Part shown: positions 1 to 8,155 of the stretch, one piece after another
Position numbering within the stretch: the first letter of the stretch is position 1
How the letters are laid out: each line of letters starts with the position of its first letter
Assembly: GCA_027604665.1 (NCBI GenBank)
Contig: JADGIZ010000417.1
Span: 1-13,970, forward strand
Source: Polyrhizophydium stewartii
Taxonomy: Eukaryota > Chytridiomycota > Chytridiomycetes > Rhizophydiales
Direction: 5' to 3'
DNA length: 13,970 bases
The notes under the pieces: generated by a model
Database searches by the model: none
The model's input: only the letters and a program-made list of their open reading frames with translations
Told to the model about the DNA's origin: nothing
Position numbers and translations under genes: made by a program

Positions 1-94
1 GACGGGGAGGGGCAGCACGCACCGATGGAGATCTCGCGGGCAAGGCGGCGCGGCGCGGCGCAACGCCGCCACGTTCATTCGAGCCCGACGGCAC

Positions 95-1648
95 TCACTT
101 GCGCGCGGGGGCCTTTGGCCGCACCTCGGCGTCGGCCGGCGCCCGCACAAACACCGCGTCCGCCGCGTGCCTGCGCATGCCGCGCGCGTGCGTGTCAGCC
201 GCCGCCCGCCCGCCGCAGCACCGCCCGCCGCCCAGCGCGGCATCGCAGCGCAACTCACTCGCGCGCGCCCTCCTCGAACGCGTAGCTCGACGCGACCGCC
301 AGCCGCGTGCCGTCCGCGTTGAACGCAAGCGCCGAGATGCTCGTCGGGTACCGCGGGTACTGCTTGATGCGCTTCTTGTTGAACCCGTCCCACATGCACA
401 CGACGCCGTCGCTGCCGCCAGACGCAAACGTGCCGTGCCTGCCGCCCGCGCCCGCGCGTGTCAGCCATCATCCCGCACTCTGCCGGCCGCTCTCGGCACC
501 AGGCGCCAGCGCATATGCCACGGCGCAGGCCTCCGCCGCGTAACCCTGGAAAGCTCACTCTCCTCGCACGTCCACGCCGCGCACTTACACGGGGTGGTAC
601 GCCAGCGCGTTCACGGGGTAGATCGTGTCCACGCCATCAACAACCTGCCGGTGGCACTTGAACGAGTAGTTCTTGGCCTGCGCCTCGGCCGACTTGTCAA
701 AGTAGTCCACCGCAACGCGGCCCTCGATCGAGCTCGTCGCAAACCCCTCGCCGCTCGGGATGCACGCCACCTTGCGCGTCATGAACTTGAGCGAGCTCTC
801 GCGCCGCTGCTCAGGCTCAGACAGGTTGCGCAGGTCGTACACGTATATCGCTCGGGCCGCCATCGCTACAACAAGCTTGTTCTGCGTCGTCGACATCGAA
901 TACACACGCTCGGGCTGCGCAAACGTGCCAATGTGCACCGACGGCGTGCGGTCGTCCCAAAGGCGCACCGTGCGGTCCCAACCGCCCGTCATAATCACGC
1001 CTGCAAAGGCACATGCATGTATCAGCTTCGTTGTGCCTGATCGAGAGCCAACACCCCGCCTCTCCGTTCGGATCCAAGATCCGCTCGATCGCACCAGTCT
1101 CCTTGGAGTACTCGACGCTGCTGATCGCCTCGTCGTGCGACCCGAGTGCCTTCTCGTTCTTGCTCGCGAGATCAAAGCTGCGACGCAGCGTTAGTATAGC
1201 CATCCGCTCATCCACGAGCCAGATCCGCCTGCGCTTCTGTGCCTACCTCTTGAGCGTGAGGTCCAGGCCGCCAGAGTACACCACGTCGCGCGCTCCCGCG
1301 AACGCTGCGTCGAGCACGGCCGCCTTGTGGCTGTACCGCGCCAACGTCTGGTTCTCGGCAACGTCGTAGAGCGACACCGTCTGGCGGTGCGACCCAGTGA
1401 GGCGACCCCAGCCGCAGCCGCAGCCGCAGCCGGCAGCAAGTGTCAGCTGTCTGCCCCGCCGACAACGTCCGGAACCCACTCTCTCCGGCCGCGGGCACCT
1501 TGTCCCACGATGTGACCGCAAGCACGCTCTTGCTGGCGTTGCTGAACACGACGCTCGAGATGCCGTCGCGCGGCGCATCCGCGAGCTCCACGCCCAGCGC
1601 CGCGGCACCCGCTGCCGCCCCAGAGGTCGTCGTCTCCGCTGCCGTCAT
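95..1648 (-). CDS. BUB3: Mitotic checkpoint WD40 protein Bub3, six exons
   Basis: Bub3 is a WD40 propeller that binds GLEBS motifs of Bub1/BubR1 (Mad3) and recruits them to kinetochores for the spindle assembly checkpoint. Exons, in transcription order: 1648-1499, 1380-1247, 1177-1095, 1000-589, 438-259, 170-95. Together they give 1035 nt, a 344-residue protein, close to the usual ~330. All five introns (118, 69, 94, 150 and 88 nt) are GT-AG and restore the family sequence. Visible blocks in order are DGISSVVF near the N-terminus, TSWDKTVSLYDV across the first join, [79 protein letters not shown] and [10 protein letters not shown]. These match Bub3 rather than Rae1. The start is the ATG next to the first conserved block. 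The frame stays open upstream, so a longer N-terminus is not excluded. The gene is divergent from NEP1. Confidence 0.95.
1190..1196 (-). promoter_or_regulatory. Branch-point motif TACTAAC in BUB3 intron 2
   Basis: On the minus strand, intron 2 of BUB3 (1246-1178) contains the heptamer TACTAAC 12 nt before its CAG acceptor. This is the perfect yeast-type branch site. It supports the exon 2/exon 3 join and shows that the strict consensus is at least sometimes used here. Other introns in the window carry looser CTAAC or CTGAC versions. Confidence 0.7.
1411..1432. repeat. GCCGCA hexanucleotide repeat in BUB3 intron 1
   Basis: About three and a half copies of the hexamer GCCGCA lie inside BUB3 intron 1 (1498-1381), close to its acceptor. 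The same hexamer appears at 3046-3074, where it encodes Gln-Pro. In the intron it is probably a neutral microsatellite. Confidence 0.7.
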
Positions 1649-1850
1649 TCGTGCCCTGTTGCGGAAACCTGTGTTTTTCGCGTCCGTTCTGGCGCGATGC
1701 TGTAATTTTCCTTTTTTTTCTTTTTGTCGGCCACCCCACGACAGCGGCGACATCGCCCTCGCACCTCCTGCACGCTCGAGCGACCGCACTGCCCGCACGC
1801 CCGCACAAGCGACCGCACCAGTAGACCGCCCTATTTCACACATTCACAAA
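1649..1850. promoter_or_regulatory. Divergent promoter shared by BUB3 and NEP1
   Basis: These 202 bp separate the two start codons. The segment holds a strongly T-rich tract on the plus strand at about 1704-1727, the only such run in the first 10 kb, flanked by GC-rich DNA. Poly(dA:dT) tracts are known to exclude nucleosomes in fungal promoters, so this is the likely open region serving both genes. I see no convincing TATA box. Confidence 0.6.
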
Positions 1851-2839
1851 ATGGACCTGCTCCAGCCCCAAAAGGCGCCAAAGGTGCCCAAGTCCGCCGC
1901 CGAGAAGAGCGCAGGAGGCCGCCTGATTGTAGTCCTCGAGCAAGCGTCGCTCGAGACCGTCAAGCTCGGCAAGGGCAAGGAGGGCCACTATGCGCTGCTC
2001 AACTGCGACGACCACAACCACCTGCTCAAGAAGCATGGCCGCGATGTCTCCGAGTCGCGCCCGGACATCACCCACCAGTGCCTGCTGGCCCTCCTCGACT
2101 CGCCGCTCAACAAGGCCGGCAAGCTCCAGGTTTACATCCACACCGCAAAGGGCGTGCTCATCGAGATCAACCCGCAGGTCCGCATCCCGCGCACATTCAA
2201 GCGCTTCTGCGGCCTCATGGGTGCGTCATGGCTCCTCGTGTCTCGCCGCACGCCGGCAGGCGTCTCCGCGATGCCCGCAGATCCAACCAGCTCGCAATGC
2301 TGACCGCCCGTGCAGTCCAGCTGCTTCACAAGCTCAGCATCCGCGCCGTCAACGGGCCCGAGAAGTTGCTCAAAGTCATCAAGAACCCAATCACAGACCA
2401 TCTGCCGCCCAACAGCCGCAAGATCAGTGCGTGCCGCCCGCCGCCCTTCGCAGTGCATCGCTTGACTTTCCCGCAAGCACACAGCTGACGCTGCTGCCCG
2501 CAGCAATGGCGTCCGACGTGCCCACGGTGCGCCTCTCGTCTTACTTAGCCTCGATGCCAGACGACCAGCCGCTCGTCTTCTTCATTGGCGCCATGGCGCA
2601 CGGCGAGGACAACTGGGTCGACGACATTGTCGACGACAAGATCTGCATTTCGGACTACCCGCTGTCCGCCGCCGTGACGTGCTCCAAGCTGGTGAGTCTT
2701 CCGAGCGGTTCTTTGTCGTGCACGTGCTCTTTGCAGTGCGTGCGCATGTTGTGCCAAGGCCGGATCGCTGATCTGCTCGGCCCTCGCCCCGGTTTGTTCG
2801 CAGACGTGTGCGCTCGAGGAGCTCTGGGGCATCTTGTAG
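1851..2839 (+). CDS. NEP1: Ribosome biogenesis pseudouridine N1-methyltransferase Nep1/Emg1, four exons
   Basis: Nep1 (Emg1) is a nucleolar SPOUT methyltransferase that uses S-adenosylmethionine to N1-methylate a pseudouridine of 18S rRNA. It is also needed for assembly of the 40S subunit. Exons are 1851-2220, 2316-2426, 2504-2691 and 2804-2839, giving 705 nt and 234 residues (human 244, yeast 252). Introns of 95, 77 and 112 nt are GT-AG, with donors GTGCGT, GTGCGT and GTGAGT. Family blocks visible are [34 protein letters not shown] with the first intron inside [16 protein letters not shown], the SAM-loop-like [25 protein letters not shown], and the short last exon [11 protein letters not shown]. 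The short last exon is supported because it restores the Nep1 C-terminus exactly in phase. The N-terminal 22 residues are Lys/Pro-rich and not conserved. Confidence 0.95.
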
Positions 2840-2844
2840 AATGC

Positions 2845-2850
2845 AATAAA
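2845..2850 (+). terminator. Polyadenylation signal AATAAA of NEP1
   Basis: A canonical AATAAA hexamer lies 5 nt after the NEP1 stop codon. Its position very close to the stop implies a short 3' UTR, in keeping with the tight gene spacing. It is the only clear AATAAA I noticed just downstream of a gene here. Confidence 0.5.
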
Positions 2851-3009
2851 GCGCTTGTGCTGCACCGCAATCCCCGCCGCATGTGCCCGCCCGCCTCTGG
2901 CCGCTCGGCGTCGCCGCACACGCTCGCGGCCGCGGCGAGATGGCTCCGTTTGTCAAACCGGCCGCCGGCTGAACTGAGCTCCTTTTTGGCCTTCCAAGGT
3001 TTGCAACTC

Positions 3010-3263
3010 ATGGCGACGCCAACACCGAGGCCGCCCGCCGCGGCGCAGCCGCAGCCGCAGCCGCAGCCGCAGCAGCCCCAGCAGCAGCCCCAGCAGCCGA
3101 GCAGCTGGCTGCTGCGGCTGTTCGAGAGCGACTTCTTCGACGCCCGGCTCGCGCTGTCGTACCTGCACCGGCATCCCGACTCGGTCGGCATCCAGCACTA
3201 TATCTGCAACGAGCTGCGGCGCTTCCCAGAGAACGACATTGAGTTTCTGCTGCCGCAGCTGTG
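3010..3263 (+). pseudogene. Orphan first exon of a Pik1-type phosphatidylinositol 4-kinase
   Basis: From the ATG at 3010 the frame encodes a Pro/Gln-rich leader (about residues 1-30) and then a block that reads like the start of the lipid-kinase-unique helical domain of Pik1/PI4K-beta: SWLLRLFESDFFDARLAL, then SYLHRHPDSVGIQHYICN and DIEFLLPQL. Pik1 makes PI4P at the Golgi. At 3264 there is a canonical donor, GTGCGT, leaving TG in the codon. A following C or T would give the Cys of the usual LPQLC, so the exon itself looks intact. I found no second Pik1 exon and no catalytic domain in the remaining 10 kb of this strand. Unspliced, the frame runs into arginine-rich sequence and stops at 3355-3357. 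The piece could be a rearrangement breakpoint, a duplicated fragment or an assembly join. The alternative, a real short protein, is less likely. Confidence 0.6.
3046..3074 (+). repeat. CAGCCG repeat encoding Gln-Pro
   Basis: Tandem CAGCCG units grade into CAGCAGCCC units to about 3099. They encode the Gln/Pro-rich leader of the Pik1-like exon. The hexamer matches the repeat in BUB3 intron 1, in cyclic permutation. Confidence 0.7.
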
Positions 3264-3490
3264 GTGCGTCGCCCGCACGCCTGCCCGCGTAGCCTCCCGT
3301 CCGTCCGCGCGCGCCGCGCGGTCGCAGCGGCCCGCGCCGACCCGGCTGCTGCCGTAACCGACGCCGCTGCCGCCGCCGCGTGCCGCCCGCCTCGACGTGT
3401 TGGCGACAACCGCAATCCCGTCGGCGCTGCCCCCGCCGCCTCGGCCCGCCGCCCTCCATCCGCCGCCATGGCCGCCCGCCGCCACCGCAG

Positions 3491-5534
3491 ATGCTCGTCA
3501 CGACGCCCAAGATGTTCGCGAGCCCGACGGGCCGCCTCGTCGTCGCCCTCGCCCTCGCAGACTTTGTCGGCGCCGGTACGTGGCCCGTGTGCTCGGCGTG
3601 CTGGAAAATCCGCTGTCATGGTATGCCGGCGCCTTCCGCGGCATCGGCTGACGGTGCCTCCCCGCGGCCCTCCCCCCTGTGCCCATCTCTCTCTGCCCGC
3701 AGTCGCCGTCCTGCTCAACTCGGTGCCGGCCGACGACACGCACGCCCTGTGTCAGGCTCAGTCCGCCCTGCTCGAGGACAGCGGCCTGGTCTCGCTGTTC
3801 ATCTCGGTCGCCATGACCTTCAACGCGCTCTACGTCATCTACTTTCGAGGCTCAGTCTCGGTCATGCACAAGTGGTCCTGGATCGCCATCGGCGTGTGCC
3901 TTGGCCTGCCCATCGCATTCAGCGTCCCGCCCATCTTCATGCTCGCGACCCCGGACGGCAGCTTCTCCATGGTCCCCGCGCGCCAGCTGAGCGCGGGAGG
4001 ACCCTGCCCGCGCCCAACCGACTCGGCAATGGGGCCGAGCATGGCCAATGCGTCGCTGATCACACGATCTCTGTCGGGCCAAGACGGCCCACCGATACCT
4101 GCGACTCGGGCGATGGGCCAGCTCGGCTCCCAGCGCGCCACGGAGGAGGCCGTCTACGGCGCGACAGAACTGTCAGTCCTGGCGCAGCCTTCATCGTCGT
4201 TGCCGCCCATGCTGACCCGCCGTTTCCGTGTGTGATGCAGATGGTGCTGGATCCCAAACAACCTCCCGTTTTGCCAGCTCATCTTCTTTTACGTTGAGTT
4301 TGCGATCGTCTTTGTGATACATGTTGTTGCGTTTGTTGCGACGTTTGTGCGGCAGCGCATCATCAGCAGGCAGCCCACGCCCACCAAAGCGTGAGTGCGG
4401 GCTTCTGCTTCTGCTTGTTGCATGGCCGCGCAGCACTCGCTAACGCTGCTGCACAGGCGACATGCCGCTGCGCAGATGGCAGCCCAGATCATGACTTATC
4501 GCATCTCCATCTACCTCGTTGCCCTCACCATAATCTGGGGCCCCGGGGCGATCAACCGACTCGTCGCGTTCCTCACGGGTCGAGCCATCTTCGAGTTATC
4601 CTTGCTGCATGCGCTCACGATGCCAATGCGCGGCTTCATCAACTACATTGCGTTTTTGATGGCCAGGAAGCGCACGGTCAAGATGGTCATGCGTGTCAAG
4701 CAGATCAAGGCCCAGACGGCGCAGGCGCCAAGCTGGGTGCCTGCGCAGTCGGCGACGCTCGCGCCAGTCGGCATGGGCCTCGACGCGAACGACTCTGACC
4801 AGCCGCTCGGCATGCGGCCGCAGACAAGCACGGGGGACGTGCAGTCTCACAACAAGTCCGCGGGCGTCGACTTTGATGTTGCAGCGAGCCTCGAGATGCC
4901 GCTCTATGCGCCGCCGTCTGCGCACGTCATGGCGCGGCGCTCAATCGAGTTCAACCGCCGCGCAGGCGACCCTCTGGAGCAGCCGCGCTTGCGTCGCGGC
5001 TCGGACGCAGACAGCACACGGACCGCAGGCGACTCCGAGTGCAGCATGCCCTTTGCAGATGCACTCACGGCCGACGGCAGGCACTCGGCGCGGGAAGCCG
5101 GCGGTGGAGGCGGCGCCAGAGTTGTCAGCGGCTTCCGCATGGCATTTGCACCAGCGATGATGCTGGATCCCAGGGCGCGCTCGCAGCGCACGCTCGTGGC
5201 GTCCAACACCACGCTGAGTTCGGCGATTGGCTTTGCCGATGTGGCCCCGCCGCTGCCGTCTGGCGGGGGGCGCACGCTGCTCGCCCAGCAAGCGGCAGGC
5301 AGCCCGCAGCGCCGGCCGCCCTCGATCGATGCGCGGCTGCGGTACCTCGACGACGGTATCGGCGGAATCGGCGGAATCGGCGGCATCGAGGACTCTGGAC
5401 TCGGCGCGCCACGAAAGCCGCTGCGCCGCATGTCCAGCAGCGGCGAGAGCGGCCTCGGCGGCGGCGACGGCAGCTCCTTCGGGACTGACAGCGTGGACGG
5501 CTCCGGCCCGCGGATGACGATGTTTGGGATGTAA
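3491..5534 (+). CDS. cAMP-receptor-type (cAR-like) GPCR, first transmembrane segment missing
   Basis: This is a seven-transmembrane-type receptor, presumably in the plasma membrane and coupled to heterotrimeric G proteins; its ligand is unknown. Proposed exons are 3491-3575, 3703-4051, 4241-4390 and 4457-5534, 1662 nt in total (553 residues). Visible segments: TM2 with LVVALALADFVGA; TM3 after a Cys (HALCQAQ) with SLFISVAMTFNALYVIYF; TM4 with WSWIAIGVCLGLPIAFSVPP; loop 2 with WCWIPNN, typical of the Dictyostelium cAR group and carrying the disulfide Cys; TM5 with CQLIFFYVEFAIVFVI; TM6 with SIYLVALTIIWGPGAINRL; and TM7 with MRGFINYIAFLM. A polar tail of about 290 residues follows. TM1 is not visible: 3491 follows a good acceptor (CACCGCAG), so the true 5' exon is probably absent. 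The donor before WCWIP is uncertain (4052 or 4073, both weak). The last intron has a CTAAC branch site and GTGAGT donor. Family level is solid; the 5' end is not. Confidence 0.75.
5355..5387 (+). repeat. GGCGGAATC nonamer repeat in the GPCR tail
   Basis: Near-perfect tandem copies of GGCGGAATC, at 5361-5369, 5370-5378 and variant 5379-5387 (GGCGGCATC), encode Gly-Gly-Ile units in the cytoplasmic tail of the receptor. This is a coding minisatellite, likely variable in copy number. Confidence 0.7.
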
Positions 5535-5591
5535 TGAACAGATGGAAAGCACCCGAGCAACTTTCCGACTGTTCAGGCGACACAGGCCACA

Positions 5592-6493
5592 ATGACGCCG
5601 AGGCGCAAGCTGCTGCTGACGGCGGCCGTCGCCGCCGTGGTGCTTGTCGGTATGATGATCGCGGCCGTTGCGCTGCCGGGCCACAGCATGCAGGCGCTGT
5701 CGGCGCCGTCCAGCCCCGAGGCGCAGGACAGCGTGCGGGCGGCGTCGCTCTGGGAGTCGCTCGGCGGCGGCGGCGTCGGCGACGGGGCTGGCGGCAAGCA
5801 GGCTTCCGGCGACACTGGCGGCACAGGACGGCGCAAGCCCGGCGAGGTCATCATGGGCCGCATGGCCAACGAGACGCTCAAGTGAGTGCGAGCGCTGCAC
5901 ACCGGCCCGCGGCTCGGCCGTCGCCCGGGCTCGGTGCGCCAGACCGCCGACGCCGACCTGGCCCTGCGCCAGACGATGACCGGCGCTGACTGGGGCGCCG
6001 TGCACGCTGCGCTCGCTCCCTCGCCCGCTCACCCGCCTGCCACAGGGCTGAGCTCGGCCGCAGCGCCTGGCGCCTGCTGCACACCATGGCAAGCAAGTTC
6101 CCGTACGAGCCGACCGCCGACGAGCGCGCGGCCATGAGCGACTTCATCTACCTGTTCGCCCGGCTGTACCCATGCGGCGACTGCGCGGCGCACTTCAAGA
6201 AGATCCTCGCGGCCAACCCGCCCGATGTGTCTGGCCGCGAGGGCGTCTCGCAGTGGGCATGCAAGGTGCACAATCTGGTCAATGAGAGGCTGGGCAAGCC
6301 CCAGTTTGACTGCAAGACCGTCGGCGACTTGTGGATGTGCGGGTGTGCCGATGACGAGACGCCCTCGGCATCGCTGGCTGCTGGCCCTGCCGCCAGCACG
6401 ACGAGCGCAGCCGCCGCATCTGCCTCTCCGGCTGCCGTCGACGCTGCCGCCAGCGCAGGCGCGGGCGTGAGCGCATCGCCGACAGTCTCATAG
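5592..6493 (+). CDS. ERV2: FAD-linked sulfhydryl oxidase of the Erv2 type, membrane-anchored
   Basis: Erv2-type enzymes use FAD and oxygen to make disulfides in the secretory pathway and pass them to protein disulfide isomerase. Exons are 5592-5881 and 6046-6493 (164-nt intron, donor GTGAGT, acceptor CACAG), giving 738 nt and 245 residues. Residues 5-28 form a hydrophobic signal-anchor after two Arg and one Lys. A Gly-rich linker follows, then the Erv/ALR domain from KAELGRSAWRLLH (residue 97). The catalytic CxxC is C140-G-D-C143 in LYPCGDCAAHF. The FAD-binding helix is WACKVHNLVN, whose C169 should pair with C186 as the structural disulfide. The shuttle pair C195-G-C197 follows TVGDLW, as in yeast Erv2 and unlike mitochondrial Erv1, whose shuttle cysteines are N-terminal. 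The last ~48 residues are Ala/Ser-rich, and no HDEL-type signal is seen. Only 57 bp separate its ATG from the GPCR stop. Confidence 0.93.
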
Positions 6494-6826
6494 GCTGCCA
6501 TCGCACTAGTAAAGCGAAACCTGGACGAGTCGCACAAGTGAATGGGACGTCTTTCCAGACGGCATCGCCCATCTGAGAGGGTCACCAACGAGCTGCCGCT
6601 CGGACAATGATGCCCATCGTCTGAGCCACATGCCGCGCCACCTGTAGTCGCAGCTCGATCGGCACCCGCAGCACACGCCGGATGGGTTCGGCGAGACCTG
6701 CACTGCTCGCTTCGGCTGCGCAGCAGGGCAAGCCTTGGTTCGCTTTGCGGGCGGGCGACCCGGCCGCCGAGGCTGTCCGCCTTGTGCGCCGGTAAATCGC
6801 TCCTCCTCCAGCTCGCACCACCGACC
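6494..6826. other. Intergenic region between ERV2 and VPS24
   Basis: These 333 bp hold the 3' flank of ERV2 and the 5' region of VPS24. I see no tRNA, no clear poly(A) signal and no TATA box. A minus-strand open frame of 79 codons (6821-6582) crosses it but has no recognisable domain and no splice partners. A pyrimidine-rich stretch sits just before the VPS24 start (about 6800-6826). Confidence 0.5.
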
Positions 6827-7956
6827 ATGTCGCAGATTCTGGACATGATCATCGGCAAGCGGCTGTCGCCCGAGGACCTCGTCAAGAAGTGGCGGCAGTC
6901 GATCCGCACACAGCAGCGCGAGCTCGACAAGTCCATCCGCGGCATCGAGACCGAGGAAACCAAGGCCAAGCGGCTGCTCAAGGATGCCGCCAAGCGCAAC
7001 GACACGGCGTCGTGCAAGATGCTCGCCAGGGAGATTGTCCACAGCCGCAAGGTCAAGGACCGGCTGCACACGTCCAAGGCACAGCTCAACTCGCTCATCA
7101 TGAGCATGCAGCAGCAGCTGGGTGCGTCGCCGCTGCTCGCGCGACCCTGGCGGCCCCGGCGACGCCCGCCCGACCCCGGCGAGGCGCGGCGGCACAGAAG
7201 CCTCTCGCTGCTGCTGTGTCGCCGCCGGCTGTGTTGTTGGGCCTGCGGGCACACCCTTGCCGCCCGGCCGCCCAGCCGGCCGTGCTCGCAGCTCGGACGG
7301 CAGCGCCTGCGGGAGAGACGCCTGGACGGGGGACGGGGTGATGCCGCCCACATCGCGGCCGCCGCTGACCGGCCCACCCCCGCCCGGCGATGCCCGCGCA
7401 GCCGTCGTCAAGGTCACCGGCGCATTGCAAAAGAGCGGCGAGATCATGGGCATGGTCAACTCGCTCATCAAGCTGCCCGAGATCTCGGCGTCGATGCAGG
7501 AGATGGCCCGTGAGATGATGAAGGTCTGCAGGGCATGCGCCGCGTTGGTCGGCCGGCGTGCCCGTGCTGACGCCGCCCGCCTGCAGGCCGGCATCATCGA
7601 AGAGATGATCAGTGACACACTCGAGATGGATGACGAGGCCATCGAGGAGGAGGCCGACGAGGAAGTCGACAAGGTCATCACCGAGATCACAGCCGGTGCG
7701 GACGGAAGCCCTGAGAGGCCGTCCATGGGACGACGCGCTGACGGCATTCGACTCGCAATGCAGGTCTTCTCGGCCAGGCAGGCGCTGTCGGAGCGGATCT
7801 CGTGCGTGCCTGGCGAGCGACATCTCTTGTGTTTCTGACCCCGCTCGTGCTGACACGGCGCATCGCTCTTTGGCGCAGCCAAAGGAAAAGGTCAAGCAAA
7901 AGGTCAAGGAGGACGACGACATGGCCGCAAGGCTTTCGGCCCTCAAGGCCGTGTGA
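6827..7956 (+). CDS. VPS24: ESCRT-III subunit Vps24/CHMP3, four exons
   Basis: Vps24 polymerises with Snf7 and Vps2 on endosomal membranes to drive inward budding and is recycled by the Vps4 ATPase. Exons are 6827-7121, 7402-7523, 7587-7763 and 7879-7956: 672 nt, 223 residues (human CHMP3 is 222). The basic helical core begins near residue 12 (LSPEDLVKKWRQSI) and includes LKDAAKRND, AREIVHSRK and SKAQLNSLIM. KVTGALQKSGEIM and MKAGIIEEMI (exon 2/3 join) are diagnostic of Vps24 rather than Vps2. An acidic helix with IEEEADEEVDKVI follows. The C-terminus, DDDMAARLSALK, is a MIM1-type motif for the Vps4 MIT domain. The last donor is uncertain: CAG|GTCTTC at 7764 gives the family length, while GTGCCT at 7806 would add 14 residues in frame. 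Intron 1 is long for this window (280 nt). The gene is convergent with CWC15, 199 bp apart. Confidence 0.92.
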
Positions 7957-8155
7957 CCGTGCGTTGCTCATTGCAGCGCATCACGGGAGCGGGCATTCGC
8001 CCACGAGAATGAAACAGGTACATGGATCCACAAGCTCCGACACCTGCGGCACATCCGATGCGTTTCTTGCAGACCGACCACTGATGCCGCGTCAGGGGAA
8101 CCTGCTCAACGGGCTCACATCCAGCTCCGCATTTTTGAAGGAACCGTGACGGCGC

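Noticed and set aside
99..1040. 313-codon plus-strand open frame opposite BUB3
   Set aside because: It lies across the BUB3 exons and introns, is Arg/Ala/His-rich with no family features, and is explained by GC-rich antisense of real exons.
3008..3739. Long minus-strand frame, Ala/Arg-rich
   Set aside because: Low-complexity shadow of the CAG/CCG-rich plus strand. It runs across both the Pik1-like exon and the GPCR TM2 exon.
6582..6821. 79-codon minus-strand frame between ERV2 and VPS24
   Set aside because: It ends with a plausible helical stretch, but there is no domain, no partner exon and no conservation I can claim. Kept only as a note in the intergenic entry.
6148..7882. Two long minus-strand frames (409 and 458 codons) opposite ERV2 and VPS24
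   Set aside because: They cross well-supported exons of both genes and contain no recognisable domain, and their composition follows codon bias of the opposite strand.
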